This document shows, in pieces, positions 1-10,672 of a DNA stretch of 64,000 nucleotides. The stretch is taken from the NCBI RefSeq assembly GCF_027943255.1, contig NC_072895.1, positions 41,018,001 to 41,082,000 on the forward strand, given 5' to 3'. Origin of the DNA: Anastrepha obliqua. Taxonomy: Eukaryota > Arthropoda > Insecta > Diptera > Tephritidae. Positions within the stretch are counted from its first letter, which is position 1. The number at the start of each line of letters is the position of its first letter. The position numbers were made by a program, and so were the translations under genes. The notes below the pieces were generated by a model. It searched no databases and had not been told where the DNA came from. It was given only the letters and a program-made list of their open reading frames with translations.

Positions 1-308
1 TAGTAAAGTTTTTCATTTCCACCACTTATTCTATCGGGTAACTTGTTATGATAATTTGACAGCAGTGATTAAATAATATACAGTGAATTTTCCGGACGTC
101 ACTAGAACAACATGGCTACCAATATTGGCTCTCTCCTTTCAAAAACCTCTATATATTGGTGAGGAACTTTGAGACCTATCAAGGCGAAAAGTTTCGAAAT
201 TGGAACCACTCATTCCCATGTTAGGTATAACATGACCTTAATGTAGAGGTAGGTGGAAGACAGCAGAAGCTACATAATTTTGTTTTTTATTTTTATTTTT
301 AATTTTAA
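1..308. other. unassigned sequence
   Basis: AT-rich single-copy-looking sequence leading into a heptamer array. No coding similarity, terminal repeats or RNA motifs were recognised on either strand. Confidence 0.5.
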
Positions 309-528
309 ATTTTATATTTTATATTTTATATTTTATATTTTATATTTTATATTTTATATTTTATATTTTATATTTTATATTTTATATTTTATATTTTATA
401 TTTTATATTTTATATTTTATATTTTATATTTTATATTTTATATTTTATATTTTATTTTTAATTGTATAGGTATATTATATTTTATATCTTATATTTTATA
501 TTTCATATTTTATGTATTTTATATTTGA
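309..528. repeat. AT heptamer microsatellite (TATATTT)n
   Basis: The 7 bp unit TATATTT repeats almost perfectly about 21 times from roughly 309 to 456, then continues as an interrupted version to about 528. The open frame across it (a YILYFIF repeat) is a by-product of the repeat and has no coding signature. Confidence 0.93.
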
Positions 529-1918
529 TAAATATTTACATAATTTACATATAAACCCACAAAGTTTTGAATATTTTTGTGTCTCTTATTTAATTTAAAT
601 AATTTTTTTGTATGAAAATACTGTTTATTTTCCTACAAAATCCATACAAATCCATGTCTTAAACGTTGTGTAAATGGGGAAAAAATTAAAAGAAAATCAC
701 CAAAATTAAAAACGTTTTATTCAGTATTTATTCCGAATTCGTACTGAAATCAGGGTCAACCGGATTTCTCTTTTTTTTTAGGAAAACCTTTGTATGCAGC
801 AAGTCCAGTATGAGATGAATCGGGTGGTTGAAGGGATTTTGAGAGTAATAGTTTCAGTTTTAATGAGGCAAAAAACTTCGGACAGTTATTTTTCAGGAAT
901 CTTGCTAGATTAGATTTGTATGGGGTTGTACTACAGCCGGATAGATTATAACAGAAAGAATATAGAGACATGATAGATACAAGATGGAAAAATTCGTTTG
1001 AGTTCACACTTCTGCAAATCTTTTGGATTCATTGATGAATATTAAGAGATCCGGGGTATGAACTTTATCCATTTTCAGTACATCGCAACGCAAGAACGCA
1101 ACAGCTTAAATCTGTTTCTAGAAAACACCGAACAGTTACAGAGAGAATGCTTTTCGGGCCTTCCCACTAAGTTGTACGAGAAAGGTCGCTAATTTCTTGT
1201 TTGAGTTTTTTGTGTTCAGAAGACGTTTTTTTCAGATAACTCACTAACTATAAGATCCTGAGGAAAGATAGAGAATTATAAATCGGTGTGATTTGTCCAT
1301 ACAGCTACGATAACTGCATATTTCTTTATTTCTGATTTTCATTAAAATGATTTAAAATGAAGAAGTCAGTATTTTTTTTCTCAAAATTGGCATACAGTTT
1401 ATTTATACATTAAAATAATATATAATTTTGTTTTTTATTTTAATCATTTGCAATGGCGGATGTACACTCAATTCTTCCACGAAGGTCGCAGTGGGGCTTC
1501 TCAATCGGCGGGCATTGTAGCTTCGGCGTCAGTGACTGAATACAAAAAAACCAAAATTTTGTTTGTTTATCACTGTCATAATTTCCATATGAATTAACAA
1601 TAAATGGGGGGAAAAACAATTCTCAGAATAAAATGCTTCGCAAAAAAAAAGAGTTTCGGGGCGAATTTTCCTACTATTTTTGCTTCGAAAAAATTATTTT
1701 TTCGAAAAATTTTTGAAAACTTGAAACACATAGAAAGTAATATCATAAAAAAGATGTGTGCAAAATTTCAGGGAGATCGGTCAATAACTTTCCGAGTTAT
1801 CAAGTACACTGATTCAAAAATGTAGTTTTGAGAAAAACGCGTCTAAAATTTGAATACAACGTAACTATACATCTCTCAGTGCTCGAACGCAAAGAATAGA
1901 GTTGACGATCTATAATAA
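529..1918. other. unassigned AT-rich sequence
   Basis: No recognisable gene or element ends. Short open frames on either strand (756-1007 and 1604-1825) show no family motif and low-complexity composition. The stretch around 1760-1850 has the look of old transposon-derived DNA but I cannot name it. Confidence 0.4.
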
Positions 1919-2500
1919 CGGGTGATTTTTTAGCTATTATCTTTTTAAACAGTTGGCTTAAACAGCTGACGCACGTTTCACGTTTTGTTTCACTGTCATA
2001 CATCATCAGTTTGGTCTATAATTTAACCATGAATCGTCTTACAAACGAACAACGCTTGTAAATCATTGAATCTTATTATAAAAATGCCTGTTCTGTTAAG
2101 AAAGTGTATCGCGCGCTTCTTCCATTTTATGGTCAGTTCAATCATCATACATTATTGGACCTCAAACTACCAACACACTTACATAGAGTGCGAACTGAAG
2201 AAAATATCGCAGCTGTATCGGTCAGTGTTAATGATGACCATCAATTATCTGAGGCCTCTGTTACTCAACAACGTGGAAAATTTTGGAAATGATTTAGGTG
2301 TGAAGCCTTTCAAAATACAGCTGGTGCAAGAATTGAAGCCGAACGACTTACCGCAACGCAGAATTTTTGGTGAATAGGCTCTTGCAAAGTTGGTCGAATA
2401 TCCACTTTTTTATCGAAAAATTGTGTTCAGCGACGAAGCTCATTTTTGGATCAATGGGTACGTAAATAAGCAGAATTGTCGATTTTGGATTAAGTATTAA
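1919..2500 (+). mobile_element. IS630/Tc1-mariner-type element, 5' fragment with broken transposase
   Basis: A terminal-repeat-like GGGTGATTTTTTAG at about 1920 is followed by a start codon at 2029 and a degenerate transposase reading frame. Visible are an N-terminal start MNRLTNEQR, a linker RVRTEENIAAV, the block DLGVKPFKIQLVQELKPND, and at about 2420-2490 the catalytic-core start FSDEAHFW followed by GYVNKQNCRFW. The order of these blocks is that of an IS630-related insect transposase. A stop right after the first nine residues (TTGTAA at 2056-2061), at least one frameshift and loss of everything after the first catalytic Asp make it dead. Similar pieces of what looks like the same family lie at 35448-35578, 41228-41815 and 63715-64000. 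The exact subclade is not assigned. Confidence 0.72.
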
Positions 2501-3845
2501 ATGTATATATTTACTTGAATGCTTGTAACTTTTGTATTAGTTCATCGATTTTGTTTAATCAAAGTTTATTTTTTTTGTAATAAAACAGAGCTTAGAGTGA
2601 AAACAAAAAATACACGAAAAAGTGAAAAGTTTTTGAGATCCTTTCTCTCAAAGTGTAAATTTTTTTATATTTTTACAAAAAAAAATTAAAAAATCCGTTA
2701 TGATAGCTCGTTATCTTTGAATCTGCAGGGCCTAGCAAAAAGTGTTTTACACACAGTTTATAGCAAATTTTATTACCTTTTAAAAGCTTTCAACGGTTTT
2801 GGAATCACTCAATTCGTTTTCGAGATATATATGATTAAGTGGGCCCAATTTTTTTTTTTGAAATAACGGTAATTCGTAAATATCTCAAAAACGTTACCAT
2901 AGAATAAAAAATAACCTTGATTTTCGGAATCAGACGGTGATTTTACATAGGGATTTCATAATGGCGTCTCTGGGGCAGAAAAAAAAGCTGAAATTTGTGA
3001 TCCAGTGTTATTAATACAACAAATCTCAAGTTTCAAGTGGCTCACAATGCTCATAAATTTTTGACAATTTTTCTTCTCTGAGGTGTTCAGAATTTTTTCT
3101 ATATAAAATACTTCCAAAACAGTGCTTTATATGGAAAAAAATTGGTAAAAATCCGCTCTACTATTATTTGGAACACATTTTTTCATTTGTTTCTTCCTAT
3201 TTTCATGCGCTAAAAACCCTATGTAAAAATATTTCCAAAAATAGAATAACGACTGAGTAGTTTTTGTTTACATTTATTCACGAAAACTTTTTACATATTC
3301 GATGAATGGCATATAAAAGAATTTAGCAAAAATAACCAATTATCACGTTACTCGGCTGAAGGGGCACAAACAAAGCCGTAAATTGATTGGAAAAATATTT
3401 TGTTGCCTAAGGGTGCCGGACAAAACTCTGGTACGAACAGCTACAACGGCAACATAAATACTTGCAACAAAGTGGCAAATGGTGAAAGCAAAAACAGGTA
3501 AAACCCGTAACAAGTTCTACATACTTTAGGGAGAGCACTAAAGCACCATAGTAATCTAACGTAAGCAACAACCATATAAATATTAAACACTTGAAACTAC
3601 TCAAACCCTTACAACTGCGCACTGCCTACTGTGCTGCTGATGGATGTGAATGAGAGGGTGCTGGGAAATTGATAAACAATGTGGCAAGGTGCTCAAAGCG
3701 AATGTGTGACGGAATGAATTGAATCACATAGACACATACGAGTATATGCGTATGATAAACTTGGAATATACAGTTTCGAACATAAAAATTGTCTTGCCAT
3801 AAATAATAAGCTTGCAGTTAAGTTTTATAGGCTCTAGTAAGTATA
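2501..3845. other. unassigned sequence
   Basis: 2501-3350 is AT-rich and degenerate; 3380-3720 is of more balanced composition and looks like ordinary host noncoding DNA. No protein family, RNA gene or paired termini were recognised. Confidence 0.4.
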
Positions 3846-4107
3846 CATATCGCACCCTAAATACAAAAGGGTCACAACTCAAAATGTGCCTTCTGCTCAA
3901 ATATGAACGAGACGTTATCAATAAAACGGTCCGCGGATGACATATGGCAAAAATAATTTTTATGTTTTTTGGTAGGACTGTTATAAGCTTACATGGCAAA
4001 TTTCAGCGTGATATGTCACATAGTTTGTTTTCTGTGCTACTGTAAACAAGTCAAGCTCGAGTGTGGAAAATTTTGAGTTGTGACCCTTAAATACAGTGCG
4101 ATATGTT
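3846..4107. repeat. inverted repeat (~40 bp arms) enclosing a solo mariner terminal repeat
   Basis: The left arm at 3846-3885 and right arm at 4070-4107 are inverted copies. The inner 18 bp (AGGGTCACAACTCAAAAT, 3868-3885 against 4070-4087) is perfect, and the outer part (ATATCGCAC...AAATAC) is imperfect. Between the arms sits only a mariner terminal repeat. This may be a small foldback or MITE invaded at its centre, or a rearranged end of a larger element. Confidence 0.75.
3889..4065 (+). mobile_element. solo terminal inverted repeat of a long-TIR mariner
   Basis: This 177 bp matches the ~183 bp terminal repeats of the mariner at 52243-53171 nearly base for base. It begins CCTTCTGCTCAAATATGA against CCTTCTACTCAAATATGA and ends at CTCGAGTGTG. 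No transposase, second terminal repeat or flanking TA duplication is present, so it is a solo end left by deletion or copied in by gap repair. Confidence 0.85.
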
Positions 4108-4404
4108 AGATCTACAAATGGCGTGCATTATTTTTTGTAATTATATGAAGTAGGCCCATATGATTCCACCTCATCATCCATACAGCTCACGCGAAAAGGA
4201 CTCGAAGTAATGCCGAGTCTCAGAATATGCTTACATCGCGGATGGTGTCCAGTGAGGACCTCGACCAAATATTGATGAAACTTTTTTTAGTTAATAATAC
4301 TTATTATTTATTTTGGGTAGTGGTGCAGCTTTTATAGAGGCATAAACGCAAAATATAAGAAATTACCACTTGCTAATACCCAACTAAATGCTATGCCAGC
4401 GTGT
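4108..4404. other. unassigned sequence
   Basis: No motif recognised. It may be the more degraded upstream part of the non-LTR remnant that follows. Confidence 0.35.
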
Positions 4405-5170
4405 TTAGGCAGAGCTATTAGCAATGAGGGAAGGTTGCAAATCACTGAAACACCAGACAGAAATTGGCGCAAGAGTAGCTATCTTTTCAGACAGTCAAAC
4501 AGCTATCAATGCCTTAGACTCCAATTCCATTTGATCCAAACTAGTTTCACAATGTAGAGAGGAACTAGAACTGCTTGGTTATTGGGTTCAAGTTACTCTG
4601 ATATGGGTTGCGGGTATATAGAGGGTAATGAGAAAGTAGATGAGCTAGCAAGAAAAGGTTCGACCATTCATTACAATAAAAACATCAATTGCGTCACACT
4701 ACTATGTTTTTGCCAAAAGAAGTCGGAAGCAATTAGCTACATCTAATATACTACATCAAGAAAAACATGGCCGTCGTACAACATCCAGAGGACGAACTAC
4801 CTATTAGGAGGCTATCGCTCTAACAATTTACATACTACTGTAACCCTTACATGTCACTGAAAGGTAGAGGATCATGTAACCAGATTCAAAGGATTTCATT
4901 CCCATCTGCAGAAGCTGTCAGGAGGAGGGGGTGCGAACTATTTTGGGAATGTCCAGGTGTAGCCAGAACAAGACTTCGCTCATTTGGTAAGCCTTTCGTA
5001 CAGCAAATTAATGAGAGACATAGAGATAACAAATTTGCTGTTATGTCTGGATCTCACGAAATGGACCAACCAATGACTCAACCGCATCAACAACAACAAC
5101 AAACTAAAAATACTCAGACTATTTATTTAAAATCATCTTTCTTAAGCAAGTTAGTAAATCAAAAATAAAT
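4405..5170 (+). pseudogene. non-LTR retrotransposon ORF2 remnant: RNase H domain and C-terminal zinc-knuckle region
   Basis: In the + strand, an RNase H domain is readable: AELLAMREG near 4410, then FSDSQTAINAL at about 4490 (the DSQ active-site block), then IEGNEKVDELARKGS at about 4620-4660. After a frameshift, a C-terminal tail containing CPGVARTRLR near 4950 resembles the His/Cys knuckle region that ends R1/LOA/Jockey-type ORF2 proteins. In-frame stops (for example after NSI near 4532) and frameshifts kill it. The upstream reverse transcriptase and endonuclease are absent, as expected for a 5'-truncated copy. The clade is not resolved. Confidence 0.75.
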
Positions 5171-5452
5171 AAAAAATGTCAAATTACCATATTCTTGATC
5201 TTACTGTAGTTATTTTGATGTGCCAATCTTCATATACACAACTGTATGTTCATAGTTGCATGAAAATATAACATAAATTCCCACAGGCGCTTGTTAGGCT
5301 CTGAGTGCTCGTGCTTTTATTTCTTGAATAAATACTTGTAACAGATTTTATCAGAAGTGGGATAGCAACTACAATACAACGAGAAATATATAAATTATTT
5401 GATCAATATATTTTTAGTCTCCTATTTATCAATTTTGCTTTGCAATAAAAAT
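5171..5452. other. unassigned sequence
   Basis: AT-rich sequence between the non-LTR remnant and the splice-site motif. Nothing recognised. Confidence 0.4.
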
Positions 5453-5501
5453 TTAACTCACTCTTCCGTTTTTCTCTGCCGTTTTTTCTTTGCAGGTAAG
5501 T
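5453..5501 (+). promoter_or_regulatory. candidate recursive splice site (zero-length exon, ratchet point)
   Basis: A strong 3' splice site runs directly into a consensus 5' splice site: CTTTGCAG|GTAAGT with the junction at 5495/5496. The ~30 bases upstream are almost all pyrimidine, and TTAAC at 5453-5457 is a plausible branch point about 40 nt from the AG. Recursive splice sites with this exact architecture are known in long introns of Drosophila genes, where they let the intron be removed in steps. If real, a host gene is transcribed left to right across this point and 5495 lies inside a long intron. No flanking exon was found, so this rests on the motif alone. Confidence 0.45.
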
Positions 5502-7693
5502 GATGCTCGAGTACCAATATAATCGAATGTGGTAAAACAGACGCTTATGGGAAGTATATACATACACACAGATATGTATATATATGTATGTGTACTTTAG
5601 TGCATTGCACACTTTGATTGACAACGATGCACGAGCTGTGCTCTTTGGTTTCCTCTGTAGTGCTGTGTTTTGCTGTAACGTTCGACATGCCGTATGAGTA
5701 ACAAGGTTTTGTGGGGCAGAGAAAAATCTTTTAACACGTTTGTTTGTGTCGAGTTGTCAAGGGTGAGTATATCTGTATGTGTTGTAAGCATTTTCTACCT
5801 TTTTATTTTATCGTCATACACGTGACATGAGAGCGCTTGATTGCTTAATTTTTGGAAATATGCGTGTGTGTGTGTGAATAATTGAAGAATTTTTGAAAGG
5901 AAGGTGTTGTTATATAACCCAAAAGTTATCTCATGAATTTTAATCTAAACTTTTGACTAGCTCTTTGATTCCATATGGTTGTCGCTTCGAAACAAATTTA
6001 CCAAAAAAAAAAAAATTATAAATATATATGTATGTATATGTATGTTATATACATTAGGATGTTCTTTATTTTTCAACTTTCGAAAAGTAGCCACGCCAAC
6101 TCGGCGTTCGCTTCCATTACCTAAATCAAGAACGCTCGATTTTTCTAATTTTTTAGATTTTTAGATTGCGAAAATCGTTAAATGTATTGTACAAGTCAAT
6201 ACAAAACCAGTGTTTTAATTCACATTTTATTTAGAATTTTTCTAAATAAATTTTTCAATATTTATTTGAAAACGGTCATAGTTTAAGTATATTTTTTTCC
6301 GACCAGTTTTTCTGGTTGTTTTTTACTTTTCACGTGAGGAAAATTGTTTGTGGGTGTATACGCATGTTGTTGGTAGATTATTGGGAGTGTAAATTTATAT
6401 ATTAATTTGTATAGGAAAGTATGGGAACACTTACACACAATGATCGATCGGTTTCTCATTCTTTCAGGTATTTCATTCAATAAAATTAATAATATGCCTT
6501 ACCCCATTGTTTCGATGCAGTTATCGTTGCAAAACACCTACAGTAGTGACATATATAAACATGGTAAATAATGCCACTGAACATATTTTGATGTACTCGT
6601 ATTGGTAAGTTCTTTCTCTTCCCACAAACATTGACGCGCTCCTGAAGGCTCTGTTCTATAGAGACCATTTAAAGAGTTTAATTTGCTTTTAATTAATAGG
6701 AATAAAAGTACTTATATTTTCTTGTAATAATAGTTGGTTTTCAATTTAATTTGAAATTTTTAAAAATTTTGAAAATAATATCTTTTTCAAATTTTCCTTT
6801 TGCTGGCAGGGGCTTTGAAATATTAATGTGAAAACAGCGACAAAAATTCTCAACGTTTTTACTTAGTTTTGTTTATGTTTTTTAAATGAAATAAAAGTAT
6901 GGCTCATAACAAAAAAAAAAAAAAAAATATATTAAAAAATATTTGTTAGAACCACCTTAATGCATATGAATGTATAACAAATAAACACAAAATAATATTT
7001 TGTGGAGTACTTATTTTCAAAATCACAAAACTTCAATTTGTCCTTCGCATGAATGCACATCAAAGCCCAATTGCAAGCAATATCTACAAGACCAAGCCTC
7101 TTAAGGCGTGCTATGAGAGATCCCAGCCTCTGCTGTGTGTATGGTTGATATGCGATGCGCATTTGAGCCGCATTTATAGCAAAAATGTAGAAAAATATTT
7201 AAGTATATTTTATTAACCTCAAATAATGGCCAAAGTTGCTAACGCAAAATGTTTCATGAGACCCATGATTCAAAAAGAATGGCAAATAAACGAAACCACA
7301 CAAATGCACAATAATTGGCTACTTTTAGACTTTTCGCAGGCGTTGCTTAACTTTTTTGCTTATAGATATCGAAAAACATTCGCTACTTCGTACTCAGACT
7401 GATTTTATTGCCAATATTTTATTGAAAGCAAATAAGAAATGAACTTAGAAACATACAAATTTGGTAGAATCATCTTCAGATAAATGCGTAAAAATGAAAG
7501 TAAAAAGTAAGCAGACTCATTAAAAGCTGACTGAGTGTGCTACTTAATGTACTGAAGCTGGCATATGGATTGCCGATTGCACTTTTGTGTGGAAAAACAG
7601 ATCTGCATAAGTTGACTGGTAGCTGAGCAAGATAAATGCTTTGGCCAAAAATATTCGTTTAAAAATTTAAATTAAGGATATTGTTTTAATAAA
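5502..7693. other. unassigned sequence
   Basis: Host-like noncoding DNA with short homopolymer tracts (about 6000 and 6911) and a short GT run near 5863. A weaker acceptor-like TTTCAG|GTATTT occurs at 6477/6478. No coding similarity could be supported; the 76-codon frame at 6932-7162 shows no family motif. Confidence 0.4.
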
Positions 7694-7978
7694 TCAGTAC
7701 AAATAAAAGGAATTAGTGGTAAAAACATTAATATTAAGAGGTTTATTCTTTACTGTGATAACAGCAGTAATCCTTCGAGGTATGCTGCGTACAAGCTTTG
7801 CACATTCGGCTGTATTTATGGCCCTCCACTTACGAATTAAAGCATTTTTCAGAGCTGTTTGCGATGCTGTGATGTGTTCCTTTATTGTGTGTTTTAAAAT
7901 AGTTGTACTCTTATGTTGTGCTCTATGGGGCTTAGATCTGGAAACTGTGCTGTTGTTGTCTCTATACCAACGCATCAT
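7694..7978 (-). pseudogene. Tc1-like transposase, C-terminal fragment
   Basis: The - strand reads TASQTALKNALIRKWRAIN followed by AKLVRSIPRRITAVI. This is the usual end of Tc1-family transposases, after the catalytic Glu. The third catalytic motif survives just upstream in another frame as DLSPIEH (canonical DLNPIEHLW), so a frameshift lies near 7910. The N-terminal paired-type DNA-binding domain and the two catalytic Asp blocks are missing. No terminal repeats were found. Confidence 0.72.
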
Positions 7979-8071
7979 AGTCGTTGATTTGTGACAAAAA
8001 AGATTGTCTGATTGGAAAAAAATCGTTTTGTAAGATTTTAGTTATATCAACGAAATTGGACTAGGGTAAGA

Positions 8072-8295
8072 AGCTGAAGTGGTGGATATTTTAAAAGGGT
8101 GTAAACTAAGCTTCTGTCAAAGCTCAATTCTTCATACAACAGAACATTCGACCAATCTTCCAATTCCAAATCTCAAATCCCAAAAGAAACCGTGGCTTTT
8201 ATATTTGGAATTGGAAGATTGGTCGAATGTTCTATTGTATGCACAATTGAGCTTTGACAGAGGCTTAGTTTACACCATTTTAAAATACTTCAGTT
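8072..8295. repeat. foldback inverted repeat, ~95 bp arms, ~33 nt loop
   Basis: The left arm (8072-8168) and right arm (8202-8295) are inverted copies. The inner 81 bp (8088-8168 region) differs by about five bases. The shared arm core reads GTGTAAACTAAGC, then TCTGTCAAAGCTCAATT and CGACCAATCTTCCAATTCC. The outer 10-15 bp align less well. It would form a very stable long hairpin if transcribed. No target duplication or transposase relationship was seen. Confidence 0.9.
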
Positions 8296-8442
8296 CAGTC
8301 CTCCCTTCAGCCCCTTTTAAATCCGATTCCAGAAACAATTTACTAGCTGTTCCAGCACTAACGGATTTTCCAATTTCTTTCGACAAGGCAGAGGAGGATA
8401 AGTTTTCGGTCTTCCCGTATACTAGTGTGTGTTTTCTTTCAC
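8296..8442. other. unassigned sequence
   Basis: Short spacer between the foldback and the non-LTR 3' end; nothing recognised. Confidence 0.4.
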
Positions 8443-9262
8443 TTAGGTTAGGTTAGATTGAAGCTGTTGTCCACTGTGCGACACACTCAGGCTCATGGCC
8501 CATTGTGATGCCGCGTGGGGAACTAGCCCTTATCCCTTCTAAAACCAATGTGTACTTTTCAATAATATTGTAAAATCCTTAATTTCGACAGAACCGAGGT
8601 CTTCCAATTCATTAAAGGATTGCCCACCCAAAATGGCGAGTCTAAGTCTACGGATAGAGCAGCACAGTAACCCAGAAGGTGCGGGATCGTCTCTTCCTTG
8701 TCTAGACAACTTCTGCAGAAGTCATGTGCTTGCACACCCATTCTCTGGGCGTGCCTACCGATTAAGCAGTGCCCTGTAATAACTGAAATCAGTGTGTTAA
8801 GACTGTGATTATCTCTTCGTAGTAGAAATTTCGTGCATTTAGCATTGAGAGTCAGCCACAGCTGTCTGGCGATTTTGCAAATGTCTTCATTGCGTCATCT
8901 TTCATTCGCTACTCTTACAATTTCTTCGCGTGTACTCATCAGTCAATTTGATACCGATTTTTGCTGGTTCATCGGCTTTGCAGTTCCCCTCAATGTCACA
9001 ATGGCCACGAACCCATGTTAGCATTAGGTGAAATGGCTTAACCATCTCGTTAAGAGATGAGCGGCATTTCATGGCTACCTTGGAGGTTGTCGACTGTTTG
9101 TGTTTTTATCGGCGCCTGGCTATCAGTGAAAATGTAGATACGAGTATCATCTCCAGGATCGCATCACACTATACCAGTGTCACGGCTTTCATTATTGCCA
9201 TCAGTTCATCCTTTCTTCCACTTGTTTTATTTTAGACTTCATGCACCAAGTGTGCCATGGCT
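8443..9262 (-). pseudogene. non-LTR retrotransposon ORF2 remnant with RNase H domain
   Basis: Reading the - strand from about 9260, one sees RKDELMAIMKAV, then IYIFTDSQAPIK (DSQ active-site block, about 9120-9150), then LTWVRGHCDIEGN (about 8970-9040). Next comes ITGHCLIGRHAQRMGVQAHD and a Cys/His tail CRSC...HLL (about 8660-8770). The 3' end carries GGTTAGGTTAG-type sequence at 8443-8456. This order is that of R1/LOA/I-group ORF2 proteins. Several stops and frameshifts are present, and the reverse transcriptase is lost by 5' truncation. Confidence 0.78.
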
Positions 9263-10097
9263 TTTCCCACAATACAATTTATTGTTGTAATCAAATGTTA
9301 AAAACACTAGTGATACATTTGCAAATTACTTGTATTTTAGTGGGGCGCCTTATGCTTTCTGCCAAAGCTGTGTATTCGTATTAAGTTGTATATGCCGGCG
9401 CTGTCTCTATGTTTTGTACAAATTGTACGAAGATTGTGGTCGTGACCACAACAACATTTTCTCTATACTAGCTTGGCAATAAACACCACTATATATAGAT
9501 AGACAAAAATATGATATTGTCTATTCGATATCCATTCTAAAAGGGGTAACAAATAAAAATCCGTCCTTGATTTGAAGCACTGCCGCATTGATTGAAATAG
9601 TTTCTCAGATAGTTAGTTCCTTAGATGGGTCGTTCGGATATTAATATTTCAATAGCCTCAGATGAAAGTATAGCTCCTCAACATTTTGATCAGTTATACT
9701 ATTTTTTAAGGTTTGTAAAGTATAGCTGATTGCCTAAAAAAACTTTATACAAAAACTAGAAAAACTCCAAAAACTTCACATCATAATTTCACGTTTTTTA
9801 ATTAAATTTTTATAAAAGGAGGAGGTTTACGGTACAGATGTTTTCTGCTTATATGTAAAGCCCAAATGTGGTACACTATTTTTCATCTTATTAAATTCTA
9901 TAATTTTATATAAAAATGGAAGTGAAAAGTGAATTTGAAATTTGATTTATGAGGCGGTGTTGCGCAAAATACGTAACGCCATGAGGGAAAAAAATTATAA
10001 AAACTCTTGAGCCACTTCACACTTGCACTTTACTATAAGTCGTGTACAACGTTTTTAATTTTGACTCTTGTGGCCATTGTAGAGTAAACTGTGTTTT
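9263..10097. other. unassigned sequence
   Basis: AT-rich. A near-palindromic GC-richer block at 9953-9980 resembles the termini of the MITE candidate at 10400-10639. A short imperfect palindrome (TGTGGTC..GACCACA) lies near 9440. No gene was recognised. Confidence 0.4.
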
Positions 10098-10190
10098 TAT
10101 AGAAAAATAAATAAAATTAGAAAAATAAATAAAATGAGAAAAATAAATAACTTGAGAAAAATAAATAAAATGAGAAAAAATAAATAAACA
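10098..10190. repeat. ~18-20 bp minisatellite
   Basis: About five tandem copies of a unit close to TAGAAAAATAAATAAAAT, with small length differences. An open frame on the - strand across it is a by-product. Confidence 0.85.
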
Positions 10191-10399
10191 GTTAAAACTT
10201 GTCAAAATGGGGAGGTGCTAAAGTTTTTTTGCAGTGTGTTTAAATTTTGCATTAATTCATCCAAAGTTTCCTGGAAAAATTTTCCTTGATAAACTGAAAA
10301 TCTCTGTTCTGTTCAAATGCAAGTTAGCTGCGTCTAAGGCGAATTAGTTATACCTAATAATATTTAAATTAAACCAACTTCATATCGTTTCTAATATCA

Positions 10400-10672
10400 G
10401 GCGGCACAAAATTAGTCACCCAATTTTGTTTTTGAACACTTTTCTTAATATTTAAAAAATAAAGAAATTTTTTTAAGTAATGGAAATCTTTAATTTGACC
10501 ATTGCGCGCTCCTTGGCTTGTACATATGTTTTTTATATTGTTTGCCTGCTGTCTAGTTTACAAATGTCAAATTTGACTGATTTACGACGCCATTTGCTAA
10601 AATTATAAATTTTTATGGGGTGAGTAATTTTGCGCCACCTTGCGCATTAGGGTGATAAAGTTGCGCCACTTA
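10400..10672. mobile_element. MITE candidate with imperfect terminal inverted repeats
   Basis: GGCGGCACAAAATTAGTCACC at 10400 pairs with the reverse complement of 10617-10639, giving about 19 of 22 matches. A second, diverged copy of the same right terminus (GGGTGATAAAGTTGCGCCAC) follows directly at 10651-10670. The interior has no coding potential. The size and lack of a gene fit a non-autonomous DNA transposon; the superfamily and target duplication are unclear. Confidence 0.5.

Noticed and set aside
253..528. 91-codon open frame rich in Tyr/Ile/Phe
   Set aside because: It is the translation of a 7 bp AT microsatellite and begins with GTG.
6467..6483. CATTCTTTCAG|GTATTT as another recursive splice site
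   Set aside because: Acceptor is good but GTATTT is a poor donor.
7716..7994. 92-codon + strand open frame with hydrophobic stretches
   Set aside because: Antisense of the Tc1-like fragment, whose motifs are clear on the - strand.
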